NCBI GenBank assembly: GCA_016745035.1
Contig: JADGDE010000001.1
Location: forward strand, 596,507 to 660,506
Reading direction: 5' to 3'
DNA: 64,000 nt
Origin: Thiotrichales bacterium
Lineage (GTDB): Bacteria; Pseudomonadota; Gammaproteobacteria; Beggiatoales; Beggiatoaceae
Part shown: positions 44,657-53,369 of the stretch, one piece after another
How the letters are laid out: each line of letters begins with the position of its first letter
Position numbering within the stretch: position 1 is the stretch's first letter
Made by a program: the position numbers and the translations under genes
Notes under the pieces: generated by a model
What the model saw: only the letters and a program-made list of their open reading frames with translations
What the model was told of the DNA's origin: nothing
Databases searched by the model: none

Positions 44657-45031
44657 ATGTAACTCCTCAAACTGAAACGTTTGTATATATCCATTATTGG
44701 ATACCGATGATTTTCTTTACCACCAAAGCCGATCAGGCAAGTTTTGACCCAAAAACACTCAAAAAGCTAAAATGGCGGCGATATTATATACCATTCACGC
44801 GCATTTGTTGCTCACGAGCTTGATTACATTAGATTTTAACCACAAACCTGAACCAAACATCGTCTTATCACTAAAAACCGTTCTACGTTAAGTATATTGG
44901 CTTGCCTAGAGACAGCATAGACTAAAGGGATATTTACGCCGATTAACGGGATAATATTTTCTTTAACAAAGATGATGTCTTTAGCAAATGATGGGCGATT
45001 TATTTAGAAAATAAATGTGTACAATGATAGC
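44657..45031. other. Divergent intergenic region
   Basis: About 375 bases between two genes reading apart. It should carry both promoters. I see no repeat element, no RNA gene and no clear sigma70 pair on either strand; a CTCACGAGC stretch near 44811 and AT-rich sequence near 44940-45010 are its only notable parts. Confidence 0.35.
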
Positions 45032-46075
45032 ATGAAAATTTTAGTAATTACCACCCGTGAAATTGGGGATGTATTTTTATCCACGCCCTTAATTCACTCT
45101 TTGCGACAAAACTATCCTCATGCACAGATAGATGCCCTCGTATTTGCAGGCAAGGGCGGCATGTTACAGGAAAACCCTGATCTCAATCAGTTATTTTCCA
45201 TACCTGAGCGTCCAAATAAGGCTGAGCACTATGCTTTGTTTCGGCAAATTTGGCGTGCTTATGACTTAGCCATCTCGACCTTAAATGGCGATAGACCGCT
45301 GTTATACGCCATTGTTGCAGGCAAACAACGCCTTGCATCTTTGTTACCTAAAAACAAAAAAAATTTTTGGAAATACTGGTTCTGTCAAAAAGTGCTCGAA
45401 CTCAACAAACAACAACACACGGTATTACAGAATTTAAGCTTAGCAAGGGCTTTAAGTTTGCGAACCGACCCCAGTTTGATTCCACCACAAAGCCACAAAT
45501 CAACCGCTATCCCCACAAAGCCCTATGTGGTTTTACATGCCCTGCCCCGTTGGCAATATAAACGCTGGCCGGCACAAAACTGGCGAGATTTAGCTTTGGT
45601 ATTACAGCAAAACTATGGCTGGGAAGTGGTCTTAACGGGCGGCAATGGCGTTGAAGAAATGGCTTATGTCAAAGAATTGTCACAACAAATCCCCAGGGCA
45701 CATAATTTAGCTGGGCAATGTGAACTCGGACAATTAACGCCTTTATTGCAGCAAGCGCAACTCTACGTTGGTCCTGATACCGCAATTACCCATTTAGCCG
45801 CCGCTTGTTGCCCCATGGTTGCTTTGTTTGGTCCAACAAACCCTGAAATTTGGAGTCCATGGCCACAAAATTGGCAAGCGACGCATTCCCCTTTTGCAAA
45901 AAAAGGCAGTGCTATTATTGCTAATATTGCCCTAGTCCAAGGTGAGGGCGATTGCGTGCCCTGCCACGAAGAAGGCTGTGATCGTCATCGAGGGAGTTAT
46001 AGTCGTTGTTTGGATGAACTCAGTGTTGCAAAAGTGCTATCTTATGTTGAGCAATTACTAGAAACACAAACATAA
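45032..46075 (+). CDS. Glycosyltransferase family 9 (heptosyltransferase-like)
   Basis: 347 aa of the ADP-heptose:LPS heptosyltransferase fold. The N-terminal ILVITTREIGDVFLSTPLI and the C-terminal YVGPDTAITHLAAACCPMVALFGPT (split here by reference: the block YVGPDTAITHLAA, then FGPTNPEIW) are the two sugar-nucleotide sites. GTG 45017 is open in frame, but ATG 45032 aligns with the family start. Probably adds a sugar to the LPS core; acceptor unknown. No other LPS core gene is adjacent. Confidence 0.82.
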   Translation: MKILVITTREIGDVFLSTPLIHSLRQNYPHAQIDALVFAGKGGMLQENPDLNQLFSIPERPNKAEHYALFRQIWRAYDLAISTLNGDRPLLYAIVAGKQRLASLLPKNKKNFWKYWFCQKVLELNKQQHTVLQNLSLARALSLRTDPSLIPPQSHKSTAIPTKPYVVLHALPRWQYKRWPAQNWRDLALVLQQNYGWEVVLTGGNGVEEMAYVKELSQQIPRAHNLAGQCELGQLTPLLQQAQLYVGPDTAITHLAAACCPMVALFGPTNPEIWSPWPQNWQATHSPFAKKGSAIIANIALVQGEGDCVPCHEEGCDRHRGSYSRCLDELSVAKVLSYVEQLLETQT

Positions 46076-46114
46076 GCTTCATCTCCCCCCCATGCCAAGC
46101 GAGGAATTATCCAC

Positions 46115-47053
46115 ATGGCAAAATCTAACACAAAAAGCCCCCTAATCATCGTTATCTTAGTCTGTGCTGCTATCGGCTCCAGCCTTTATTTAGGTTACGT
46201 ACCTCCAGCCTTACTAGAACAACTCCCCCCTAATATTCAAGAAATACTGAAAAACTTTATCTCCACTGAAAATAAAAGCCAATCGACACCGAGTCAGACG
46301 CAGCGCCCCCGAACGACGACCAGCGATGACAGCATCAGTGAGCTAGGTAACACCAGCATTCAAAGCTTTAGTAAATCTAAGCGCAAACTGTTAGAAATGC
46401 ATTTAAGCAATAAGCGTTTAGCAACCTTTTATTGTGGCAGTGAGTTTGATGCTCAAAAACAAATTTCTCATGCCAATTCGGGTTACAAAGCAGCGACCTC
46501 TGATGCAAATCGGGAAAAACGGGTCGAATGGGAACATGTGGTTCCAGCCTATAAGTTTGGTATTACTTTCCCTTATTGGACACAGCGAGGCGAGTCTAAA
46601 CATCCTGATTGCACCGATGACAAAGGCAAGCTGATGGGGAATCGTGATTGCACCGAAAAAAACAGCCTCCAATACCGTTATATGCAAGCAGATTTGCACA
46701 ATTTACGCCCCGCTATTGGTTCAGTGAATGGTTTGCGTTCTAATTATGACTACGCAATGATTGCGGGCGAAGAGCGTCAATTTGGTCGTTGTGATATGGA
46801 AATTGATTCTAAAAATAAAGTCGCTGAACCCCCAGAACAGGTTCGTGGCGATATTGGACGTACCTACCTTTACATGGTTGCAGCTTATCCGAATGTTAAA
46901 TTCCTGAATGCTGATGAAATCAAGATGATGCAAACGTGGGCAAACGCCGATCCGGTCACCGCATGGGAATGTCAACGTGAACGCTTGATAGCTGACATAC
47001 AAGGCAATCGTAATGAGGCTGTCAAAAAGGCCTGTGAACAAGCCAAATTGTAA
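46115..47053 (+). CDS. endA: Endonuclease I family nuclease (EndA/NucM)
   Basis: A membrane-anchored or exported DNase of 312 aa. One N-terminal hydrophobic helix, a Ser/Thr-rich spacer, then the EndA domain with the metal-binding VEWEHVVPAYKFG and the block LHNLRPAIGSVNGLRSNYDY. Cysteines (YCGSE, HPDC, DRDC-like, GRCD, WECQ) suit an extracytoplasmic fold. A cluster of mobile elements follows. Confidence 0.88.
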   Translation: MAKSNTKSPLIIVILVCAAIGSSLYLGYVPPALLEQLPPNIQEILKNFISTENKSQSTPSQTQRPRTTTSDDSISELGNTSIQSFSKSKRKLLEMHLSNKRLATFYCGSEFDAQKQISHANSGYKAATSDANREKRVEWEHVVPAYKFGITFPYWTQRGESKHPDCTDDKGKLMGNRDCTEKNSLQYRYMQADLHNLRPAIGSVNGLRSNYDYAMIAGEERQFGRCDMEIDSKNKVAEPPEQVRGDIGRTYLYMVAAYPNVKFLNADEIKMMQTWANADPVTAWECQRERLIADIQGNRNEAVKKACEQAKL

Positions 47054-47083
47054 AACAGCTTCCGTTTGCCCACATCTTATAAA

Positions 47084-47308
47084 CTGATCTGACGCACTAA
47101 GCCAGTTTTTGCCACAATTAAGGTCTGATGTTACGCAAAGGCTTCTTTTTCTACCTTAAGGGCAGAAAAAACCGCCATTGCTACACGGCTAAGCTTCACT
47201 AGGCAGGTGGAAAATCACATTATTGTGATAAAAACCAGCTTAGTGCGTAACATCAGTTAAGGTGATTTTCCGCCTGCCCAGTGGCATTTAGCCTTTGCGT
47301 CACATCAG
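47084..47308 (+). mobile_element. MITE-like element, outer copy, interrupted
   Basis: Left end CTGATCTGACGCA and right end TGCGTCACATCAG diverge from the consensus by a few bases. The interior is split by another copy at 47125-47256; joining 47084-47124 to 47264-47308 restores a short-form element of about 86 bases. Flanks TTATAAA and TAAATAA are similar but not identical, so the target duplication of this older copy has decayed or was imperfect. Confidence 0.82.
47125..47256 (-). mobile_element. MITE-like element, inner copy, long form (132 bp)
   Basis: Both ends carry the perfect 13-bp inverted repeat. It is inserted in reverse orientation inside the outer copy, with the exact 7-bp duplication TTAAGGT at 47118-47124 and 47257-47263. 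The long form has the extra internal block (AATGGCGGTTTTTTCTGCC on the other strand) that the copy at 4388 also has. Confidence 0.92.
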
Positions 47309-47505
47309 TAAATAATGGGAAAAAATACTAAGCAGCGCCTCACCCTCACCAAATTGAGTATTTTTTCATTTCCCCTCTGATTTGTCGTTTTTTAACCACA
47401 CTTTTTTATATAACTGTCCTTAGTATTTATAAGAAAATCATAATATTATAATATAATTATTAACTATAAATATAAATGATACCAAGATTAAATTATTCAA
47501 TAAAA

Positions 47506-47547
47506 TTGATTTAGATCAAGGTTTGTTACATGGGGCTTAGTTATAAT
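47506..47547 (+). promoter_or_regulatory. FNR-type promoter of the octahaem cytochrome gene
   Basis: TTGATTTAGATCAA at 47506-47519 is a perfect match to the FNR/Anr consensus TTGAT-N4-ATCAA. A perfect -10 box, TATAAT, stands at 47542-47547. A start site near 47554 would place the box centre 41.5 bases upstream, the classic position for activation by FNR. The leader is about 70 bases. Confidence 0.8.
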
Positions 47548-47623
47548 CCACACTAACTTTGTTGTTATTGCGCAACAATTTTACCTTTATCCACCAAAAT
47601 CATGTACTTATAAGGAGGCTGTC

Positions 47624-49081
47624 ATGATGAAAAAAGCCTATGTATTGGCATTTAGCTTATTTGCGCTAATGTTCCAAAGCTTGAGCTTTGCCGCGGTTGA
47701 CAAGAGACCAACTGATTTCTCGGAAGAAACCAAAGCGTGCGTTAAATGTCACCAAAAAAATAATGCGAGTATCATCCAGCATTGGGGTGATAGCAAACAT
47801 TACCGTGCTAAAGTTGGCTGTTATGAATGCCATCAAGCGGATGAAGGTGATCCTGATGCCTTTATGCATGACGACAAGAAAGTCAAAAAATTGATTTCTG
47901 TGATCGTATCTCCTAAAGATTGCGCAAACTGCCATGAAAAAGAAGTTGACGAAATGACCAACTCTCACCATGCAAAAGCCGGTCGTATCATGGGTTCTTT
48001 AGATAACTTCCTTGCTGAAGTGGTCGAAGGTAACAACTCTTTAGTCACCGAAGGTTTCCCTGAAGGTGTTTCTCCTGCGGCTGTAAGTGGTTGCTGGCAG
48101 TGTCACGGTTCTCAAGTTAAAGTCTTAAAAGACGGTGCTTTAGACCCAGCTACCTGGCCTAACACCGGTATTGGCCGTATCAACCCAGATGGTTCTGAAG
48201 GTTCTTGCTCAGCTTGCCATACCCGTCACAGCTTCTCTGTTGCTCAAGCACGTCAACCAGAAAACTGCGGTCGTTGCCACATGGGTCCTGATCATCCTCA
48301 AAAAGAAATTTATGAAGAATCTAAGCATGGCGTAAGTTATCGTGCTAATAAACATAAAATGAATTTAGACAGTCCTAAATGGATTCCTGGTGAAGATTAT
48401 GATGCTGCACCTACTTGTGCAACCTGTCACATCAGTGCTACCAAAAACCAAGCGGTTACCCATGATGTCGGTATGCGTATTTCTTGGAACAACCGTCCTC
48501 CTGTCTCCATCCGTCCTGAAGTTTCTGATGCGAAAATGGGCTTGCCTGGTGCGAAAGTTGGTTGGGAAGAACGTCGTAACAGCATGAAAGATGTTTGCTC
48601 TAGCTGCCACAACGAAGAATATGTTGATGGGTTCTACATCCAGTATGATGCGTTAATCAATCTTTATAATGAAAAATTTGCTAAACCTGGTCTTGCGTTA
48701 ATGAAAGCGGCTAAACCTTTGATGAACCCAGTTAAGTTCTCTAGTAAACTGGACTTCATTTGGTTCGAGTTATGGCATCATGAAGGCCGTCGTGCACGTC
48801 ACGCAGCGGCTATGATGGGCCCTGACTATACTCACTGGCATGGTACTTATGATTTAGCGAAACACTTCTATACTTCAATGGTTCCTGAGTTGAACAAACT
48901 GATTGAGAAAAATCATGACTCCTCAGATCCTAAGAAAGCTGATGCGGCTCGTAATCTGAAAAACACTTTGGATGAAGTCTTGAACTCTGAAAACCATCGT
49001 TGGTTCTTAGGTAAAGAAGATCCAGCACAAGCAGAAGCTCGTAAAAAAGCGGCTGAAGAGTTCAAAGCTCGCTATAAATAA
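47624..49081 (+). CDS. Octahaem cytochrome c, hydroxylamine-oxidoreductase family
   Basis: 485 aa with a signal peptide ending near SFAAV. Exactly eight CXXCH sites are present, beginning at residues 39, 66, 100, 157, 195, 215, 265 and 325, with the spacing of HAO-family proteins, followed by a helical C-terminal region (MMGPDYTHWHGTYDLAKHFY). It may oxidise hydroxylamine or reduce nitrite/hydroxylamine, depending on whether the cross-linking tyrosine of true HAO is present, which I cannot place reliably. AAGGAGG and an FNR-type promoter stand upstream. A partner quinone-linked cytochrome (cycB/haoB) is not adjacent. Confidence 0.88.
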   Translation: MMKKAYVLAFSLFALMFQSLSFAAVDKRPTDFSEETKACVKCHQKNNASIIQHWGDSKHYRAKVGCYECHQADEGDPDAFMHDDKKVKKLISVIVSPKDCANCHEKEVDEMTNSHHAKAGRIMGSLDNFLAEVVEGNNSLVTEGFPEGVSPAAVSGCWQCHGSQVKVLKDGALDPATWPNTGIGRINPDGSEGSCSACHTRHSFSVAQARQPENCGRCHMGPDHPQKEIYEESKHGVSYRANKHKMNLDSPKWIPGEDYDAAPTCATCHISATKNQAVTHDVGMRISWNNRPPVSIRPEVSDAKMGLPGAKVGWEERRNSMKDVCSSCHNEEYVDGFYIQYDALINLYNEKFAKPGLALMKAAKPLMNPVKFSSKLDFIWFELWHHEGRRARHAAAMMGPDYTHWHGTYDLAKHFYTSMVPELNKLIEKNHDSSDPKKADAARNLKNTLDEVLNSENHRWFLGKEDPAQAEARKKAAEEFKARYK

Positions 49082-49146
49082 GCACTTGCTTATTCACAAT
49101 ACACTGGCGACTTAGTCGCCAGAGGCAAAAGAAATTTTGACCTTTT

Positions 49147-49174
49147 AAAGCGCATCTTTTGATGCGCTTTTTTT
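49147..49174 (+). terminator. Intrinsic terminator behind the octahaem cytochrome
   Basis: AAAGCGCATC (49147-49156), loop TTTT, and the perfect partner GATGCGCTTT (49161-49170), running into a T-tract. It isolates the cytochrome as a single-gene transcript. Confidence 0.9.
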
Positions 49175-49270
49175 ATGTCTGCGATTATCTGGTTTCCCGC
49201 ATTTATTCCTATGCTTTGTCATGTTAAGCTTAGCCCACCCATTTGATTATGATTAGGACAATAGCTCACC

Positions 49271-50290
49271 ATGGACACAATGAAACGCGCTTTACAATCT
49301 TTGTTTAACCATCAAGACTTAAGTCATGAACAAATGACTGAGATCATGCGCTGTATTATGACCGGTGATGCCACTGAAGCACAGATTGGTGCTTTCCTCG
49401 CCGCCTTACGTATGAAAGGCGAAACCGTCACCGAAATTACCGCCGCCGCCGAAGTCATGCGCGCTTTAGCCACCCCGGTTAAAGTCGATAGCAGCGAGGT
49501 AATTGATATTGTCGGCACCGGTGGTGATGGCTTAAATACCTTTAATATTTCCACCGCCACCAGTTTGGTCGTCGCTGCTGCTGGCGCTAAAGTCGCTAAA
49601 CATGGTAATCGCTCGGTCTCCAGTAGTTCAGGCAGTGCAGATTTATTAGAAATGGCCGGGGTCAACCTTGAGCTTAGCCCTGAGCAAGTCGGCACCTGTA
49701 TCCAGCAAGTGGGCATCGGTTTCATGTTTGCCCCCGCACACCATAGCGCAATGAAATATGCCATCACCCCACGCAAAGAAATGGGCGTGCGTACCATTTT
49801 TAATGTGTTAGGGCCTTTAACCAACCCTGCTGGGGCGAAAAAACAACTGCTCGGCGTGTTTAGTCCTGATTTGGTTTATCCTTTAGCCGAAGTCTTACGC
49901 AACCTTGGCAGCGAACGGGTGATGGTGGTCTGCGCTGACGATGGCATGGATGAAATCAGCCTAGCCGCACCGACTCAAGTGGCCGAACTCAAAGATGGCA
50001 AAATCGAAAGCTATACCATCACCCCTGAGGATATGGGCATACAAACCCAGTCATTGGATAGTTTGTTGGTCGATGATGCCTCACAAAGTTTAGAAACCGT
50101 TTGTGGCGTACTCCAAGACCGCGAAAATGCTGCCCGTGATATTGTCGTGCTAAATAGTGCCGCAGCCCTATATGTTGCAGGCTTAGCCGAGGACTTACCC
50201 ACCGCAGCGAAACTGGCAGCAATGACCATTCAAAGCGGTGATGCCAGTAACAAACTCTCGGAATTAGTCCACTTTACTCAAGTGATATAG
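49271..50290 (+). CDS. trpD: Anthranilate phosphoribosyltransferase
   Basis: Second step of tryptophan synthesis from chorismate. The PRPP block GTGGDGLNTFNISTAT, KHGNRSVSSSSGSADLLE and NPAGAKKQLLGV are intact. 339 aa, normal. ATG 49271 has AGGAC upstream; ATG 49280 would be an alternative. trpG and trpC, often next to it, are not here. Its stop overlaps the next start (TAGTG). Confidence 0.94.
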   Translation: MDTMKRALQSLFNHQDLSHEQMTEIMRCIMTGDATEAQIGAFLAALRMKGETVTEITAAAEVMRALATPVKVDSSEVIDIVGTGGDGLNTFNISTATSLVVAAAGAKVAKHGNRSVSSSSGSADLLEMAGVNLELSPEQVGTCIQQVGIGFMFAPAHHSAMKYAITPRKEMGVRTIFNVLGPLTNPAGAKKQLLGVFSPDLVYPLAEVLRNLGSERVMVVCADDGMDEISLAAPTQVAELKDGKIESYTITPEDMGIQTQSLDSLLVDDASQSLETVCGVLQDRENAARDIVVLNSAAALYVAGLAEDLPTAAKLAAMTIQSGDASNKLSELVHFTQVI

Positions 50291-51333
50291 TGTCCGTTGC
50301 CGCCACTTGGTTTTCACGCCTACCTGTTTGCCATAGCCGTTGCCAAACGTATTTTATGCGTTTGCTCTGGAGCTTAGTGGCTTTATTCCCACTGCATCAA
50401 TATTTAATCTATGGTGATGAAATATGGCAATGGGATTTATTGTTGCTCACAGGGATTTTAACCTTAATCTTAGGTTTGCGTGTCGTCGCTGGCATTCGTT
50501 ATCGTTTCGAGCGTTTATTAATGCGCTTAAACACCCGCAAGGTCTTAAACTTAAACCCCGAACAGCAAGCGGCATTATTAGCTGACTTGGAGAAAGATGC
50601 GCAAACATGGGCGCGGGTCGGTGGCTTGATGGCGATGCTGGCGATCTTTGTCTCTTTTGCCGTGGTCTTATTAGAACAATTTAGTTGGCAACAACTGGCG
50701 CAAGGGCTAGCACAAACACTCGGGGCTTATGTGGTCGGCACATTATTGGGGCGCATGGTCAGCTATGGACAACTAGCGCGCCAGCTAAAAAGAAAAGCCA
50801 TTGCCGTTGAAATACAGCCTTTGCACGTCGATGAGGCAGCAGGTCTGAAGCCTGTGGGTGATTTCTTTTTTCACCAAGCCTTAATCGCCATGATTCCAGC
50901 AATTTTTTTAGCCCTGTGGTGGTTTTTATTTCCGATTTGGCCGCGCGATTATTCCCATTGGGAACAGCCTTATATTGCCCTGTTGAGCATTGCTATTCTG
51001 GTCGAAGTCTTGGCATTTTTATTGCCGATTTGGCTGTTTCATCACCTAATGCAGCAACAAAAACAGCAATGCTTGCAAGATGCCGATAAACTTAGCAATG
51101 ACATCGCTGAATTACAAATGCGCCTAGAAGCCGATAAAGCTGACAAAATTGAGATGTTACAAAAACAATACTGGGCAATTGAAAATATGCGCACCTGGCC
51201 GGTGGACATCAAAACCACTCAGCGCTTTCGATGGCACAACATTTTATTGATTATTCCCTTAGTCGGCGACATTGCCAAACGCAACTTCGATTGGCCACAA
51301 ATGCTCACGCTGTTTAATCAATGGCTGGCATAA
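50290..51333 (+). CDS. Membrane protein of unknown function
   Basis: 347 aa with five or six hydrophobic helices, in two groups: about residues 22-70 and 108-150, then 190-265. A coiled-coil-like stretch (about 250-290: QQQKQQCLQDADKL, ADKADKIEMLQKQ) follows. The arrangement recalls MotA/TolQ-like proteins in the spacing of helices, but I see no shared motif. It begins with GTG overlapping the trpD stop and is separated by 24 bases from prmB, so it belongs to this compact run of genes. Confidence 0.7.
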   Translation: MSVAATWFSRLPVCHSRCQTYFMRLLWSLVALFPLHQYLIYGDEIWQWDLLLLTGILTLILGLRVVAGIRYRFERLLMRLNTRKVLNLNPEQQAALLADLEKDAQTWARVGGLMAMLAIFVSFAVVLLEQFSWQQLAQGLAQTLGAYVVGTLLGRMVSYGQLARQLKRKAIAVEIQPLHVDEAAGLKPVGDFFFHQALIAMIPAIFLALWWFLFPIWPRDYSHWEQPYIALLSIAILVEVLAFLLPIWLFHHLMQQQKQQCLQDADKLSNDIAELQMRLEADKADKIEMLQKQYWAIENMRTWPVDIKTTQRFRWHNILLIIPLVGDIAKRNFDWPQMLTLFNQWLA

Positions 51334-51357
51334 CATAAACCTAACACACAAAACCCT

Positions 51358-52302
51358 ATGAGCGATAACAACAGCTTGACTATTCCCGCAGAACTACACA
51401 CCTTACAAGACTTTGTCCGTTGGGGCAGCTCCCAATTGCGCGCCTCTGGGGTTTTTTTTGGGCACGGCAATGATGATGCCATTGATGAGGCGATGGCACT
51501 GTTATTACACAGCGTTGATTTAGAACCCGGGATTCCCGATAATTTTTGGGCGGCGAACCTAACACTGGAAGAAAAACAACTGTTCATGCAGCTATTAGAG
51601 CGCCGGATTGTTGATCGCATCCCCATGCCCTATATCACCGGCACGGCTTGGTTTGCAGGCTTGGCTTTTCATGTCGATGAACGGGTATTGATTCCACGCT
51701 CGCCGTTTGCAGAACTCATCGGACAAGCCTTTGCCCCGTGGGTTAATGCCGAGGAAGTCATGACCGTTTTAGAACTCGGGACAGGTAGTGGCTGCATGGG
51801 CATTGCCACCGCTATGCACTTGCCGCATGTGCATGTCGATGCGGTGGATATTTCCAGCGATGCCTTAAGTGTCGCGGCACAAAATGTCGCCGCTTACGAT
51901 TTAGAAGAACGGCTACAACTGATTTTAGGCGATTTGTTCGAGCCATTATCTCAAGAGCGTTATGACTTGATTATCAGCAACCCGCCTTATGTCGATGCCG
52001 ATGAAATGGCAACCTTGCCAGAGGAATATCGTCATGAACCCGAACTCGCCCTCGCCGCTGGCGATGATGGCTTGGACATTGCCCACCGGATTTTGGCACA
52101 GGCGGCAAATTATTTAACCCCCCAAGGCATATTAATCGTCGAAGTCGGCGACAGTGCCCCCGCACTTACCCATGCCTATCCCGATGTCGATTTTATTTGG
52201 CCCAACTTCGAGCATGGCGGCAGCGGCGTATTTATTTTAAATTATCAACAATTATGCGAACTCAATCAAAACTCTCCAATACACCATGAGACAGCGTCAT
52301 AG
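51358..52302 (+). CDS. prmB: 50S ribosomal protein L3 glutamine N5-methyltransferase
   Basis: A SAM-dependent methyltransferase of 314 aa. VLELGTGSGCMGIATA binds SAM and ISNPPYVDADEM is the NPPY catalytic motif of glutamine methyltransferases. The sequence between, and the YITGTAWFAGL block, favour PrmB over PrmC. It overlaps the upstream end of the folB frame. Confidence 0.92.
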   Translation: MSDNNSLTIPAELHTLQDFVRWGSSQLRASGVFFGHGNDDAIDEAMALLLHSVDLEPGIPDNFWAANLTLEEKQLFMQLLERRIVDRIPMPYITGTAWFAGLAFHVDERVLIPRSPFAELIGQAFAPWVNAEEVMTVLELGTGSGCMGIATAMHLPHVHVDAVDISSDALSVAAQNVAAYDLEERLQLILGDLFEPLSQERYDLIISNPPYVDADEMATLPEEYRHEPELALAAGDDGLDIAHRILAQAANYLTPQGILIVEVGDSAPALTHAYPDVDFIWPNFEHGGSGVFILNYQQLCELNQNSPIHHETAS

Positions 52303-52312
52303 GGATAATAGT

Positions 52313-52672
52313 GTGGCAAGTGATATTATTTACATCAAAGATTTAAAAGTCCGTGCCCTAATCGGCATTTATGGCTGGGAGCGACAAGTACCGCAAGCGA
52401 TTGTCTTAGATTTGGAAATGGCAACCGATATAGCCAAAGCCGCTCAGAGCGATAAGATCGAAGACACCCTAAACTATAAAGCGGTGGCAAAACGGGTGAT
52501 TGAATTTGTCGAAAACAGCCAATTTGAACTGGTCGAAACCCTAGCAGAACGCATCGCCGGATTGATTGTGGATGAATTTCAAGTGCCTTGGCTGCGCTTG
52601 CGCCTGAACAAAAAAGGCGCGTTACGCGGCGCACAAGATGTCGGTTTGATTATTGAGCGAGGCAGGCAATGA
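52313..52672 (+). CDS. folB: Dihydroneopterin aldolase
   Basis: Folate pathway, 119 aa. IGIYGWERQVPQ near the N-terminus and the closing LRGAQDVGLIIERG are typical. An ATG at 52286 inside prmB is open in frame, but AGGGA with eight-base spacing to GTG 52313 and alignment with the family N-terminus favour the GTG. It overlaps folK by four bases (ATGA). Confidence 0.92.
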   Translation: MASDIIYIKDLKVRALIGIYGWERQVPQAIVLDLEMATDIAKAAQSDKIEDTLNYKAVAKRVIEFVENSQFELVETLAERIAGLIVDEFQVPWLRLRLNKKGALRGAQDVGLIIERGRQ

Positions 52673-53169
52673 ACAGTGTTTATATCAGCTTAGGTAGCAA
52701 TATCGACCCCGAACGCCATATTCGCGCAGCCGTTCATGCGCTGGCAAGCTATCACAATTTACAACTCTCGCCCGTGTATGAAAGTGCCTCGGTGGGTTTT
52801 GACGGGCAAAACTTTTATAATCTGGTCGCCAGTTTCGAGACCGACAAGCCCGTGCAAGCGATTAAAAGCCATTTATCGCAAATAGAGCAAGACAATGCTC
52901 GTGTGCGCACTGGCGAGAAATTCAGCGCCCGTACCTTGGATTTGGATTTATTGCTCTATGGCGATGAGATTATCGACATCGAAGGCTTAAGCCTGCCGCG
53001 TGATGAAATTCTCAAATATGCCTTTGTCCTCAAACCGCTGGCGGATTTAATTCCCGAACAAAAACACCCGATTACCGGACAAAGTTATGCCGAGCTTTGG
53101 CAACAAAGCGACATGCAAGCCCAAGCTTTATGGCAAATTGATTTTGATTTTCAACTGGAGCAACGCTAA
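52669..53169 (+). CDS. folK: 2-amino-4-hydroxy-6-hydroxymethyldihydropteridine diphosphokinase
   Basis: Next folate step after FolB. YISLGSNIDPE starts the protein and SARTLDLDLLLYGDE carries the Mg/ATP aspartates. 166 aa. Its stop overlaps the thiS start (TAATG). Confidence 0.95.
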   Translation: MNSVYISLGSNIDPERHIRAAVHALASYHNLQLSPVYESASVGFDGQNFYNLVASFETDKPVQAIKSHLSQIEQDNARVRTGEKFSARTLDLDLLLYGDEIIDIEGLSLPRDEILKYAFVLKPLADLIPEQKHPITGQSYAELWQQSDMQAQALWQIDFDFQLEQR

Positions 53170-53369
53170 TGCAAATTCAACTCAATGGCGAACCCCAAAC
53201 CCTAGAGCGCGCCATGACCGTACAAGCCCTGCTCGAACAGCTAGAGCTAATCAACCAACGCCTTGCGGTCGAAATCAATGAAGATTTAGTCCCCCGCAGC
53301 CAATTTGCCGAGCATCAAATCCAAGATGGCGATCAAATCGAAATTGTGCGAGCGATTGGAGGCGGCTAG
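53169..53369 (+). CDS. thiS: Sulfur carrier protein ThiS
   Basis: A 66-aa ubiquitin-like sulfur carrier for thiazole synthesis, ending in GGG as required for thiocarboxylation. thiG, its usual partner, does not follow; the transporter gene does, with a one-base overlap (TAGTG). thiG is presumably elsewhere. Confidence 0.9.
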   Translation: MQIQLNGEPQTLERAMTVQALLEQLELINQRLAVEINEDLVPRSQFAEHQIQDGDQIEIVRAIGGG

